Shown here: positions 9,264-18,586 of the stretch, in pieces
Layout of the letters: each line of letters starts with the position of its first letter
Position numbering within the stretch: position 1 is the stretch's first letter
From: an uncultured Kangiella sp.
Lineage (GTDB): Bacteria; Pseudomonadota; Gammaproteobacteria; Enterobacterales; Kangiellaceae
Assembly (NCBI GenBank): GCA_950096615.1
Contig: CATNCP010000010.1
Span: 1 to 64,000 of the forward strand
DNA length: 64,000 nt
Direction of reading: 5' to 3'
Made by a program: the position numbers and the translations under genes
Notes under the pieces: model-generated
Told to the model about the DNA's origin: nothing
The model's input: the letters and a program-made list of their open reading frames with translations, nothing else
The model's database searches: none

Positions 9264-11396
9264 TTACTGACTCTTACTAGTCATTCGATTTCTTCCGTGT
9301 TCCTTGCTCTCATAGAGAAGCTTATCTGCTTTGCATAACAACGTGTCATAGCTCATATCAAACCTATTGTTAAGGCTATAGGCTCCAATACTGATGGTTA
9401 AATTAATTCGTTCGCTTTCATACCCAACGACTGAGTCTTCGACCTTCCTCCTCACCGACTCCAGAAGTTGAAAATGTCGCTCCACGCTATCCCCTATAAT
9501 CAATGCAATAAACTCCTCTCCTCCAAACCGCCCGACATAATCACTGTCTCGCTGTAGGACTTCTTGAATAGCGCCCCCAACGGCTACTAAACAGGCATCA
9601 CCAGCGCTATGGCCATACTTATCATTAACATCCTTAAAGAGATCCAAATCCATGATGGCTAATGTGACCTTTGATTGATTACGACACGCCAAAGGGTAAA
9701 CCGAATCTACTACTTGCTCAAAACCTCTACGATTTAGAAGGCCTGTTAAAGGGTCGTGTGAGCTGAGCTTTTCTAGTTCTGCATTTAACACTATCAGCTC
9801 TTCAGTTTTACTTTCTACTTTTGCCTTCAGCTGATCCTGAAAGTCAATCATGACTCTCTGAGCCTCTTGCAGTTGGCTCCTGACAGTTTCAATTTCTTGG
9901 CTTGAAAAGTACGATGCAGGTTTTTTTGGCACTGGTTTGTGCGACGAAAAGAAAGTGACCAATCGCTCTAAAGGGCGAGTAATATGATGAGAAAACTTAT
10001 GGGCAACACGAGAGGCGATTAACGAAAGAACCATTATGCCGATTAGAAGTGCGTAAAAACTATTACGATATTCAACCAGCAACTCATCAAAAGGGCTCAA
10101 AATATAGATGCGCCACCCGTTGCTTGTTTCAATTCTTTTATAATTATAGACCTCATCATCATCGAGTATTAACGACTTAATTGAGTTTGCATACGACTGC
10201 TCATTCTCTTCAATGCTTACTTGATCTAGTGGGGTAAGCTCTAACTTCCTAGAGCCATAGATAACTTGCTCAGAGGCATCTACTACCAACAGTGAGCTTC
10301 TTCCCCCAAGACTATCGATCGTTTCAAACTTGGGTAAGTTTAAGGAGCCTTCAACGATGCCATGAAACTTATCCCCCTTTATTATAGGCACACTGACAGC
10401 AATAATGGGATCACTGCCAAAACCACGCCCTCTAAATACATTGGAAACATATGGTTGACCGGTATCACGCGCTACTTTGAAGTAATCTCTGTCGCTGACC
10501 TTTCTTTCATTTGGAGGCTTTTGTAATAGCTTTCCGAATGACTGGTTTGGAACGCCACGAGTCACCACTCCTTGATGATCTGTCAGAATCATCGAAATAA
10601 AGCCTGGATAACGCTCTATCCAACGGTTCATCAGTTCCTGCTCACTGCCACTACTTTGCTTTTCCCTCAGCGCATCAGCCAAGCTCTCCACCGCTCTTCG
10701 GTGAAACAACTGATAGTTTTCAGCCCGCTCGCGCAAATGCTCAGCTCTAATATCTAACTCTTCTAGTAGTTGCCGTTCAAGCTTGTCTGCAGAGCTATCA
10801 CTTAATACAAACATCACGATCAAAGACGGAATCGCTATACTTATTAAACATAACTCAAATATTCGTTTGGATAACTTTGGTGGCTTGATGTTAATTTGCG
10901 GGCAATACCAGATGAACGGAATGAATGCTCTGAACATGGTAGCGATAGAAACATTAAGTAGGCCGTTGAGAGCCTGCTTAATTAGTATCACCTGAGTAAA
11001 GTCCGTGGAGTTGATGTCATAAGCAAAAAGCAGGGTCACCAAGGTTACAGGAATACCTATCACAGCCCAAAACACCATATCTGCAATAATTAGTAGAACT
11101 CCTTTTCTAAAAAGCAGCATCAATACCAGTAATTCAGCTATGGTTAAAGCGACTAAGGGAAAACTATTGGTGGAGAAATATAAACCTAGAGAAGATAGAA
11201 AAAGGGCTACTAAGGCTGATTTCTCGCCTCGAGTGATAAGACAAACCACAACGATGATTTGTCCTAGGTGGATACTTAAGTTCCCGTATAAAGGTATTAG
11301 AGCATAATAATTAACAAGGAAAGCCAATACACCGTAGGCAATGCTAAATTGCCAACTAATTCTACTGGTCAATGTTCCTTGAAGTCTATGCAGCAC
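9264..11396 (-). CDS. Membrane diguanylate cyclase with multi-helix N-terminus, Cache-type sensor and GGDEF domain
   Basis: The 710-residue protein has about six membrane helices in residues 15-205 (a MASE-like region I cannot assign to a named family), a periplasmic Cache-like sensor at about 220-440 (DRDYFKVARDTGQPYVSNVFRG is typical of dCache), a last membrane helix near 455, a HAMP-like linker and coiled coil, and a GGDEF domain from about 550. The catalytic motif reads GGEEF (625-629), and RDSD five residues before it (616-619) is the allosteric inhibitory site. It should make c-di-GMP from two GTP, with product inhibition. A GGAGG ribosome site precedes the ATG. No phosphodiesterase domain or effector gene is adjacent. 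Confidence 0.92.
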   Translation of the reverse strand: MLHRLQGTLTSRISWQFSIAYGVLAFLVNYYALIPLYGNLSIHLGQIIVVVCLITRGEKSALVALFLSSLGLYFSTNSFPLVALTIAELLVLMLLFRKGVLLIIADMVFWAVIGIPVTLVTLLFAYDINSTDFTQVILIKQALNGLLNVSIATMFRAFIPFIWYCPQINIKPPKLSKRIFELCLISIAIPSLIVMFVLSDSSADKLERQLLEELDIRAEHLRERAENYQLFHRRAVESLADALREKQSSGSEQELMNRWIERYPGFISMILTDHQGVVTRGVPNQSFGKLLQKPPNERKVSDRDYFKVARDTGQPYVSNVFRGRGFGSDPIIAVSVPIIKGDKFHGIVEGSLNLPKFETIDSLGGRSSLLVVDASEQVIYGSRKLELTPLDQVSIEENEQSYANSIKSLILDDDEVYNYKRIETSNGWRIYILSPFDELLVEYRNSFYALLIGIMVLSLIASRVAHKFSHHITRPLERLVTFFSSHKPVPKKPASYFSSQEIETVRSQLQEAQRVMIDFQDQLKAKVESKTEELIVLNAELEKLSSHDPLTGLLNRRGFEQVVDSVYPLACRNQSKVTLAIMDLDLFKDVNDKYGHSAGDACLVAVGGAIQEVLQRDSDYVGRFGGEEFIALIIGDSVERHFQLLESVRRKVEDSVVGYESERINLTISIGAYSLNNRFDMSYDTLLCKADKLLYESKEHGRNRMTSKSQ

Positions 11397-11557
11397 AAAC
11401 CTCCAACCTATTATTTATTTTAATATCTCAGCTTACCTATCATCTTACAAGTTTTTTGTTTTTTTACTCAGTTTCTTTGCTTGAAGCGCTTAGCTAATAT
11501 ATAATCGCTGTCCATTTTTTGAGCACCAAGCTCCATCTAAGTTATTGATTTTCAGTT

Positions 11558-12643
11558 ATGACACAAAACATTTCTTCACAAGATACGAGTAATCCACCCA
11601 AACAACGTAAAGCTGTCGCTTTAATTTCAGGTGGCTTAGACTCCCTATTAGCAGCTAAAGTCGTTCAAGAACAGGGAGTTCATGTCGAAGGGATCAACTT
11701 TTATACCGGCTTTTGTGTTGAAGGGCATACTCATGCCATCCGTAAAAAGGACAAAGATAAGCAGAAGCGGAATAACTCTCTGTGGGTTGCTGAACAACTC
11801 GGTATTAAGTTACACATCATTGATATTTCTGAAGAGTACAAAGATATCGTTCTAAACCCTAAGCATGGTTATGGTGCTAACTTGAACCCTTGCCTTGACT
11901 GCAAAATCTTTATGGTTAACCAAGCTCAAGCTTGGGCCTGGGCTGAAGAGAATGATTTTGACTTTATCATCACTGGCGAAGTAATTGGTCAGCGCCCAAA
12001 ATCGCAGCGCAAAGAAACTATGCCAATCATTGCCCGTGAGTCTGGTGCTGATGACCGCTTATTACGTCCCTTGTGTGCCAAAAACCTGATACCTACTTTA
12101 CCTGAGCGTGAAGGATGGGTTAACCGTGAAGAGCTTTATGGTTTTTCAGGCCGTAGCCGTAAACCACAGTTTGAATTGGCCAAAAAGTTTGGTTTTGAAG
12201 ACTTTGCACAACCAGCCGGCGGTTGCTGTTTCTTAACTGATGCTAACTACTCGAAAAAGCTTGCAGATTTATGGGATGCACGTGGCGAACGCCGTTATGA
12301 ACTTGATGACATTATGCTCCTCAAAGTTGGTCGTCATATCCGCCCAAAGAAAAACTTTAAACTCATTGTCAGCCGTGAAGAAGGTGAGAATAACTTCTTG
12401 CGTGGTTACAAAAAACAGTTTACCAGCATACACACTGTCAGCCACGGTGGGCCACTAACGCTTTTAGATGGGGAGTTTGATAAAGAGGACATCAAGCTTG
12501 CAGCACAGATAGCTGCTCGCTACTCAGGCGGTAAAAATGCTGAGCAGGTAACAGTCCAAGTAGAGAACTATAAAGGCACTTCCTATGTCATGGATATTCC
12601 ACCTATGCCTGCTGACGACGTAAAGCAGGAGTGGCATGTATGA
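11558..12643 (+). CDS. PP-loop (MnmA/ThiI-like) sulfurtransferase family protein
   Basis: The 361-residue protein carries the ATP-pyrophosphatase loop SGGLDS (24-29) of tRNA-thiolating enzymes, a Cys pair NPCLDC (C112, C115) in the place where MnmA holds its catalytic Cys, and PAGGCC (C223-C224). The C-terminal third (LKVGRHIRPKKNFKLIV and onward) resembles the NFACT-R-like RNA-binding extension seen in this subfamily. It is often labelled a thiouridylase or methyltransferase, but it is neither canonical MnmA nor ThiI. Its stop overlaps the start of a TusA-like gene (ATGA), which strongly suggests that it receives sulfur from that carrier. The likely target is a tRNA thiouridine; the position modified is unknown. 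Confidence 0.8.
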   Translation: MTQNISSQDTSNPPKQRKAVALISGGLDSLLAAKVVQEQGVHVEGINFYTGFCVEGHTHAIRKKDKDKQKRNNSLWVAEQLGIKLHIIDISEEYKDIVLNPKHGYGANLNPCLDCKIFMVNQAQAWAWAEENDFDFIITGEVIGQRPKSQRKETMPIIARESGADDRLLRPLCAKNLIPTLPEREGWVNREELYGFSGRSRKPQFELAKKFGFEDFAQPAGGCCFLTDANYSKKLADLWDARGERRYELDDIMLLKVGRHIRPKKNFKLIVSREEGENNFLRGYKKQFTSIHTVSHGGPLTLLDGEFDKEDIKLAAQIAARYSGGKNAEQVTVQVENYKGTSYVMDIPPMPADDVKQEWHV

Positions 12644-12861
12644 GTCAACAAACTTTAGATTGTAGGAACCTCCTTTGCCCTATGCCGGTTATCCGTACAC
12701 AAAACGCCCTCAAAGAACTGTCTGAGGGCGAATTATTGGAAGTTACCTGTACTGATCCTGGTACTTTAAGTGACATACCTACTTGGTGCCGCATTAATGA
12801 ACATGAAGTTATTTCTACTAAAGAAATAGGTCATGAGATTATTTTTGTTATAAAAAAATAA
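12640..12861 (+). CDS. TusA-like sulfur carrier protein
   Basis: Starting at the ATG at 12640, which overlaps the upstream TGA by four bases and has GCAGGAG nine bases before it, the protein is 73 residues. A GTG nine bases earlier is in frame but less likely. LDCRNLLCPMPV contains the CP-x-P motif of TusA/SirA proteins, whose first Cys (C13) carries a persulfide. The fold-typical EGELLEVTCTDPG and DIPTWC segments follow. TusA proteins pass sulfur from cysteine desulfurases to thiolation enzymes; here the translationally coupled PP-loop protein is the obvious acceptor. Confidence 0.9.
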   Translation: MSQQTLDCRNLLCPMPVIRTQNALKELSEGELLEVTCTDPGTLSDIPTWCRINEHEVISTKEIGHEIIFVIKK

Positions 12862-12875
12862 TTTTTTACTGGGGC

Positions 12876-13856
12876 TTATGAAATTTCTATGCCCCAAGCC
12901 ACGATTTTCCCATCATTTTTTAACTCTTCCTTCTTTGTTATTTGTTTTCCATAAGTGAGCATATCTTCTTCTAATTTCTTTACATCTGCTTCATCCATAG
13001 CAGCGGTTATAAGTTCCAATAGCCTTTCTTTACTTAAATTTAATTCATTCTTATAACGACTATATTCATTCTTAGCCACCGACCTGCCTTTTATTTTTGC
13101 CAAGTCAAATATATGACGAGAAAATCTTAAGCTATTTTGTAAAAGGTCTGGTACCGAAGAGTTCTCTGCCTGCTTCACTACCTTCTGGCTTTCGTTATTG
13201 AAACGCTCCCTTGCTCTAGTTGCGTTATTGTCTTTATTTATTTTCTTTGCATTGGCAGGATTTCTTAACTTTGAAAAGATAGGAATTAAAGTGTTCACGC
13301 TATCAAAGTAACCATCCTTAGCTAACAGTAAGTCAATATGTTTTATTTCTTCTTTTGCGACTGTTACTAAAGCGGATTCTTTATGATGTACAGCAAAACG
13401 TGCAGCTCCGGTTTGGTCCATCACGCGGCAGACTTCTTTTAAAACAGCTCCGCCTAAAGCGTACTCAACTCCAAACTGACTAGTTATTAAGTCAAATACT
13501 CCTGCTTCAAAAGGAAGTTCAGAAATATTAATACCGTACCTAAAATCAACGTTTGCTTTATACTTCTCGAACTGGTCTTCTACAGTAGTTTTATCTATAT
13601 CAGACAAGTCAACGCCAGTAAAATGACCTAATACTTTTTTATCTTCAGATGATTGATATTTTATCAACTGCTTTATGACATCACCTTTACCAGTGCATAA
13701 ATCCAAAATCCTATTATTCTCTTTAATCATTGCTGATGTTTCAGCCCAGAAATTATCTAATTCTGATAACTCTGCTTTAATTCCATCCCTGCATGAATCT
13801 GTTGAGTTACTTTTCCAATAATTAGTCCAATTATCTTGTCGTTGTTTTTTATTCAT
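12876..13856 (-). CDS. Class I SAM-dependent methyltransferase of unknown substrate
   Basis: The 326-residue protein has a Rossmann methyltransferase core: motif I ILDLCTGKGDV (about 49-59), a GVDLSD acidic loop after strand 2, and ELPFEAGVFDLITSQFGVEYA around motif IV. This is the UbiE/Methyltransf_11 pattern. The second half is long, lysine-rich and helical, with no domain I recognise; it may bind the substrate. The gene is noticeably more AT-rich than its neighbours, faces the TusA-like gene, and is separated from the TonB receptor by a terminator, so it stands alone. It could be a recent acquisition. Confidence 0.75.
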   Translation of the reverse strand: MNKKQRQDNWTNYWKSNSTDSCRDGIKAELSELDNFWAETSAMIKENNRILDLCTGKGDVIKQLIKYQSSEDKKVLGHFTGVDLSDIDKTTVEDQFEKYKANVDFRYGINISELPFEAGVFDLITSQFGVEYALGGAVLKEVCRVMDQTGAARFAVHHKESALVTVAKEEIKHIDLLLAKDGYFDSVNTLIPIFSKLRNPANAKKINKDNNATRARERFNNESQKVVKQAENSSVPDLLQNSLRFSRHIFDLAKIKGRSVAKNEYSRYKNELNLSKERLLELITAAMDEADVKKLEEDMLTYGKQITKKEELKNDGKIVAWGIEIS

Positions 13857-13877
13857 TCATTTTCTCTTACATAAAAA

Positions 13878-13904
13878 AGAAGGGCGAATAAATTCGCCCT
13901 TCTT
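13878..13904 (-). terminator. Terminator of the TonB-dependent receptor gene
   Basis: AAGAAGGGCGAAT and ATTCGCCCTTCTT form a 13-bp stem around a single-base centre, and the minus-strand reading continues into a T run from the A tract at 13873-13878. It lies 24-50 bp after the receptor stop. Confidence 0.8.
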
Positions 13905-13927
13905 GGTCTTGCTTAAAGCTCTAAATA

Positions 13928-16630
13928 TTAGAAGCTTTGAGTGTACTGAACGTACGTGTAACGACCGTAGCCATCGTATAAACCGAAGTTATAGTCACGA
14001 CCATCGAAAGTTACTAATGTAGGAAGTTTTTCACCCACATTTTGTACACCTAGAGTGATACGACCATCCCAAGGTGCTGTGTAGTTCATTTGTACGTCAT
14101 GCGTAGTCCAAGTACCTACAGCATTAGCGCCTTCACCGTTAGCATCAACAACGTTTGTGTTTAATGCAAACTGGAAGTCACCGATAGCGTATTGGTTACG
14201 TAGTTGTGCACGGTACTCAGGAAGACTTGCGATACCTACTAGGTCTTCACCGTCATTTACAGAGTAATCGTTAACATAGCTGATTTGTAGAACTGAGTCT
14301 AAAACACCACCACCTAGGTCAAAACGAGTGTGCATGTTCCAGTCGATGTTACTTGTTTTCAAAGTACCTTCGTTACCAGAACCACGTACAACTTGTGTGA
14401 TTACATTACAAGTTTGTGAAGGGTCTACCGAACATGGCTGCGCTTCACGAGTAACGATCATAGCGTCGTCTACTGGACGAGGATCGTAGTTCGCGTCACC
14501 TTGCTGATAGATACCAGCTTCGGTACCACGACGGTTAACAACCGTTTGCGCCGAGAATGATACGATACGGTCTTCGATTTCAACAGAAGAGAAATCTAAA
14601 GTCATATCGAACCAATCAGCTGGCTGCCAAACAACACCGAAAGCATACTGCTCTGATTGCTCAGAAGACAAACCTGGGTTTGAAATAGACAAGCCGTTAA
14701 TTTGACACTCTTCTGTACGATCGCCAACTAATACGTCACACGTATCTGCGTCAGAGATAGAGTCAGCTGAGAAAGCAGGTCTTTGAGTTAAGATATCTAG
14801 AGTCGGAGCTCGGAAACCTTGACCCCAAGAAGCACGTAAAGTTACTTCATCAGTTGGCTGATAACGCATACCAACTTTAGGAGAGAAGTCACTACCGTAG
14901 TCTGAATAGCTATCTTGACGACCAGCTAAAGTTACTTCAAAGTTATCTGCGAAAGGCATCAACGTTTCGAAGTACATAGCGTTTACGCTACGGCCACCGC
15001 CTGCAGAGTTACCCGCAGAACCACCAACTAGACCAGCTTCAGACTGTGAGTCATATAGATCTTGGTAGTACTCTTCACGACGCTCAGCACCGATGAACAT
15101 TTGCATAGTGCCGCCATCAAGATCCATAAGATCGAACGCTACAGATGCATACACTTCGTCAATGTTGAAGTCACTTTCACGTGAAGTTGTTACCGCAGAA
15201 CCACTTAATACTGAATCTGGGTTTGAAGATGGTTGCTGAACGTTATACCCAAAGTAGTATGAGTCTGGATCAAACGTACTAGTGTTATCACCGTATGTCT
15301 CATAACCAGGGTTAAAATCGTTTACAAAGCCCCAAGCTGTGTTTGCTGCTAAGTAACCATTACCGATTTCTTTAGTGCTGTTACGTACACGACGTGCACC
15401 AAAGTCTAGTTCAACGTTACCTACATAACCCGTAGCACCAACTAAGAAGTCGTAGTTTGTGTTGTTAACTGTGTTATCACGGTTACCAACAGCTGCGAAA
15501 CGGTGCCAAATGTCAACGTCACGCTGCGCGCCTACTACAGAAGCATCATATGCTACTGAGTTAGGGTTGTTTGGATCATAGTACCAAGCATCAGGGTTCG
15601 TCGGGTTGTTGTAGCTGTTCGCTTCAATCACTAAATCGTCATAGAAGAATGTGCTATCAGGTACTGGAGCGTAACGACCAAAAGAAGTAGTTCTATTCAC
15701 GCTTGCGTTGCTGTAAAGCTCCCAGTCATCATTGATCTGGTGAGTACCTTTTAAGAAGATAGACTCGTTTTCGTTTGAAGCTTCGTTAGCGTTTGTTGCG
15801 TTAAAGTTATAACGGCACAAACTACCATCAATGAAGAAGTTATCTTCACCACAAGCACCCGGGATACCTACAAAGTCAAATTGGCGGCGTGATGTAAAGT
15901 TAGCACCGTAAATTGACGCACCAGAGCCTACCCATGGGAAGTCACGTTCAAAAATGATTTCACGCTTGTTCCAAGATACACCTGCTAATAAGCTTGTAGT
16001 ACCATCAGAAGAGCCAAATAACGCGTGGCCAGATTCACGGTCACCGCCATCAGCAGGAACGCTTACGCGACCTTGGCTTACCATCAACTCTGCGCCATTG
16101 TAGTCTTGGCGAGTGATAACGTTTACAACACCACCGATAGCATCAGAACCGTATACAGCTGATGCACCGTCAGTTAAAACTTCGATACGCTCAATCGCAC
16201 CTAATGGGATTGAGTTCAAATCTTGACCTTGACCTGTTGAAGGAGAGTGCGTCAAACGACGACCATCAATCAATACCAAAGTACGGCCAGAACCGATACC
16301 ACGTAAATCAACAGTAGAAACACCCTGAGCTGAGCTACCAGATTGTGGACGCAATGAACCAGCACTGTTAAAAGTAAGTTCACGCATTAATTCTGCTGCA
16401 GATAAAGCACCAGATAATTCGATTGTTTCACGGTCAATTACTGTAATTGGGTTTGCGCCTTCAACGTCAGAACGCTTCAAACGTGAACCAGTTACAACAA
16501 TCTTTTCAGCGTCAGCGCTTTCGTCTTCGTCTGCAGCGAAAGAAGCTGGTGCGCTAACAGCCAAAGAAGCAGCAAAACCGCTATATAAAGCGACTTTTAC
16601 AGCTTTAGCTATCATTGTCTTGTTAGTCAT
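13928..16630 (-). CDS. TonB-dependent outer-membrane receptor
   Basis: The 900-residue protein has a signal peptide (about 1-32, ending ASFAAD), a short acidic stretch, then the TonB box region and plug domain (EKIVVTGSRLKRSDV, GANPITVIDRE, RGIGSGRTLVLIDGRR, IERIEVLTDGASAVYGSDAI, GVVNVITR). A long 22-strand barrel follows, ending with YVQYTQSF, whose C-terminal Phe suits BamA assembly. Cys pairs in extracellular loops (GACGEDNFF/SLCRYN, and DTCD/EECQ, QPCS/TCNV) are likely disulfides. This large subclass often takes up peptides or oligosaccharides rather than siderophores. AGGA lies six bases before the ATG. No adjacent TonB, ExbB or uptake gene. Confidence 0.95.
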   Translation of the reverse strand: MTNKTMIAKAVKVALYSGFAASLAVSAPASFAADEDESADAEKIVVTGSRLKRSDVEGANPITVIDRETIELSGALSAAELMRELTFNSAGSLRPQSGSSAQGVSTVDLRGIGSGRTLVLIDGRRLTHSPSTGQGQDLNSIPLGAIERIEVLTDGASAVYGSDAIGGVVNVITRQDYNGAELMVSQGRVSVPADGGDRESGHALFGSSDGTTSLLAGVSWNKREIIFERDFPWVGSGASIYGANFTSRRQFDFVGIPGACGEDNFFIDGSLCRYNFNATNANEASNENESIFLKGTHQINDDWELYSNASVNRTTSFGRYAPVPDSTFFYDDLVIEANSYNNPTNPDAWYYDPNNPNSVAYDASVVGAQRDVDIWHRFAAVGNRDNTVNNTNYDFLVGATGYVGNVELDFGARRVRNSTKEIGNGYLAANTAWGFVNDFNPGYETYGDNTSTFDPDSYYFGYNVQQPSSNPDSVLSGSAVTTSRESDFNIDEVYASVAFDLMDLDGGTMQMFIGAERREEYYQDLYDSQSEAGLVGGSAGNSAGGGRSVNAMYFETLMPFADNFEVTLAGRQDSYSDYGSDFSPKVGMRYQPTDEVTLRASWGQGFRAPTLDILTQRPAFSADSISDADTCDVLVGDRTEECQINGLSISNPGLSSEQSEQYAFGVVWQPADWFDMTLDFSSVEIEDRIVSFSAQTVVNRRGTEAGIYQQGDANYDPRPVDDAMIVTREAQPCSVDPSQTCNVITQVVRGSGNEGTLKTSNIDWNMHTRFDLGGGVLDSVLQISYVNDYSVNDGEDLVGIASLPEYRAQLRNQYAIGDFQFALNTNVVDANGEGANAVGTWTTHDVQMNYTAPWDGRITLGVQNVGEKLPTLVTFDGRDYNFGLYDGYGRYTYVQYTQSF

Positions 16631-16947
16631 AAATTCCTACCTATAGATAAGTTGGTAAATTTTCTTTGTTGTTACCAAAACCATTTTCCGCCTCCCACAT
16701 AAAGAGGGCCATGGCAAAATACAGCCTTGGAGTATGCTATAGGTACCACATTAAAATTACTTGGTCAACAAAATTTACATATTAATGTTTTAATAGGCGG
16801 TCTTAGTTTGATGGCATAACCTACTGTTTTAATTGACTATATTTTCTCATTGCTTGGTGTTTTTTTCGACTTACAGCTGTTCATTTTATAATCATGATTT
16901 TACACGCTCATTAACTACTCATTCAGTTTTGATCTTTTGTAGAGGAT

Positions 16948-16964
16948 TGCACCAAGTTGGTGCG
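16948..16964. promoter_or_regulatory. NtrC-type binding palindrome upstream of glnA
   Basis: The core GCACCAAGTTGGTGC fits the enterobacterial NtrC consensus GCAC-N7-GTGC. The same 15-mer appears before ntrB at 19166-19180. Its centre lies about 72 bp upstream of the start point implied by the -10 element at 17016, a distance used by activators that contact the sigma70 polymerase. Confidence 0.75.
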
Positions 16965-17012
16965 CTTGCTTCTCACCCACGTTTACTTTTACGTAGTTTT
17001 AAGATTCAAGAT

Positions 17013-17021
17013 TGATATAAT
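17013..17021 (+). promoter_or_regulatory. Extended -10 promoter element of glnA
   Basis: TGATATAAT is a perfect TATAAT with the TGN extension, about 40 bp before the glnA ATG. A weak TAGTTT lies 16 bp upstream as a possible -35. A poor -35 with a good extended -10 is typical of activator-dependent sigma70 promoters. Confidence 0.5.
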
Positions 17022-17061
17022 GTGCCCAGTTTAAATTCAATCTTGATTCGGGGTTACCGCA

Positions 17062-18471
17062 ATGTCTGTAGACAATGTTTTAAAGATGATCGAAGAGTAC
17101 GACGTGAAATTTGTTGATTTACGCTTCACGGATACTAAAGGTAAAGAGCAACACGTCACTATCCCTGCTCGCGTAGTTGACGAAGACTTGTTGTCAGACG
17201 GCAAAATGTTTGATGGTTCTTCCATCGCTGGCTGGAAAGGTATTAATGAATCTGACATGGTTTTAATGCCAAACACAGATACGGCATTAATGGATCCATT
17301 CTACGAAGACGCAACCTTATTACTTCGCTGTGACATCTTAGAGCCTGCAACAATGAGCGGCTATGACCGTGACCCACGCTCAGTAGCTCGTCGCGCAGAA
17401 GAGTACTTAAAATCAACAGGCCTTGCTGATTCAGCATTTTTCGGACCTGAGCCTGAATTCTTCATTTTTGAAGATGTTAAATTTAAAACTGACATCAGTG
17501 GCTCTTCTTACAAAATCGACGATCCTGAAGCGGCTTGGAACTCTGACAAAAGCTATGAAGGTGGTAACACCGGTCACCGCCCTCGTGTAAAAGGCGGTTA
17601 CTTCCCAGTTCCACCAGTGGACTCTTCACAAGACTTACGTTCTCAGATGTGCCTTGTTTTAGAAAGCATGGGCCAAGTGATCGAAGCACACCACCACGAA
17701 GTCGGTACTGCCGGTCAGAACGAAATTGCGACTCAGTTTAATTCTTTAGTGAAAAAGGCTGATGAGATTCAAATCATGAAGTACGTTATCCATAACGTCG
17801 CTCATGCTTACGGTAAAACAGCAACGTTCATGCCAAAGCCACTCGCTGGTGATAACGGCTCGGGGATGCACGTTCATATGTCTTTAGCCAAAGATGGCAA
17901 TAACATCTTCGCTGGCGATAAATATGCAGGGCTTTCTGAAGAAGCTTTATATTATGTTGGCGGTATCATTAAGCACGCTAAAGCGCTTAACGCTCTAACC
18001 AACCCTTCAACAAACTCATATAAACGTCTGGTTCCTGGTTTTGAAGCACCGGTTATGTTGGCATACTCTGCTAAGAACCGTTCAGCATCAATCCGCGTTC
18101 CTCACGTAGGAAGCGCTAAAGCGCGTCGTATCGAGGTTCGCTTCCCAGACCCTATGGCAAACCCTTACTTAGCATTCGCAGGCCTAATGATGGCCGGTTT
18201 AGACGGTATCCAAAACAAAATTCACCCTGGTGATGCTATGGATAAAGATTTGTATGATCTTCCAGCGGAAGAAGCAATGTCTATCCCTCAGGTTGCGGGT
18301 TCGTTAGAAGAAGCACTAAATGAACTGGATAATGATCGCGAATTCTTGACTCGTGGCGGTGTTTTCTCTGATGACATGCTTGATGCTTATATTAATCTTA
18401 AGCGTGAAGATGTAGAACGCTTGAAGTTAACGCCATCACCTGTAGAGTTCGACTTGTATTACAGTCTATAA
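17062..18471 (+). CDS. glnA: Glutamine synthetase, type I (GSI-beta)
   Basis: The 469-residue enzyme condenses ammonia and glutamate with ATP and is the main ammonia-assimilating step. It shows the N-terminal beta-grasp domain ([26 protein letters not shown]), the metal-binding [11 protein letters not shown], the [11 protein letters not shown] and [10 protein letters not shown] motifs, and NRSASIRVP of the active site. KDLYDLP contains Tyr398, the residue adenylylated by GlnE in this class. Length equals that of E. coli. It is followed by a strong terminator, so it can be expressed separately from ntrB, as well as by an NtrC-type site upstream. Confidence 0.98.
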   Translation: MSVDNVLKMIEEYDVKFVDLRFTDTKGKEQHVTIPARVVDEDLLSDGKMFDGSSIAGWKGINESDMVLMPNTDTALMDPFYEDATLLLRCDILEPATMSGYDRDPRSVARRAEEYLKSTGLADSAFFGPEPEFFIFEDVKFKTDISGSSYKIDDPEAAWNSDKSYEGGNTGHRPRVKGGYFPVPPVDSSQDLRSQMCLVLESMGQVIEAHHHEVGTAGQNEIATQFNSLVKKADEIQIMKYVIHNVAHAYGKTATFMPKPLAGDNGSGMHVHMSLAKDGNNIFAGDKYAGLSEEALYYVGGIIKHAKALNALTNPSTNSYKRLVPGFEAPVMLAYSAKNRSASIRVPHVGSAKARRIEVRFPDPMANPYLAFAGLMMAGLDGIQNKIHPGDAMDKDLYDLPAEEAMSIPQVAGSLEEALNELDNDREFLTRGGVFSDDMLDAYINLKREDVERLKLTPSPVEFDLYYSL

Positions 18472-18499
18472 GACTTTTGAAATTGAAGTTAGATCTGCA

Positions 18500-18525
18500 A
18501 AGCCCGGCACAGCCGGGCTTTTTTG
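18500..18525 (+). terminator. Terminator of glnA
   Basis: AAGCCCGGC and GCCGGGCTT pair across an ACA loop, followed by TTTTG. It starts about 28 bp after the glnA stop. Confidence 0.9.
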
Positions 18526-18586
18526 TTTTGACAGTTTAGTACTAGTTTTAGATACTAAAGAAAGTCCATCCATTCAGGGAAAAGAC

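Larger units (their letters stand above)
16631..17061. other. 431-bp intergenic region between the TonB receptor and glnA
   Basis: This is the only gap longer than 300 bp. It contains the ribosome-binding site of the receptor (minus strand), an AT-rich stretch with no ORF of merit, one NtrC-type palindrome at 16948 and an extended -10 element at 17013 for glnA. I searched by eye for a GG-N10-GC sigma54 promoter on the plus strand and found none convincing; TGGCA at 16710 has a 9-bp instead of 10-bp spacing and lies far upstream. Confidence 0.6.

Noticed and set aside
16708-16725. TGGCA...GCC as a sigma54 promoter for glnA
   Set aside because: The GG to GC spacing is 9 instead of 10 bp, the -12 element is poor, and it lies upstream of the NtrC site and about 340 bp from glnA.
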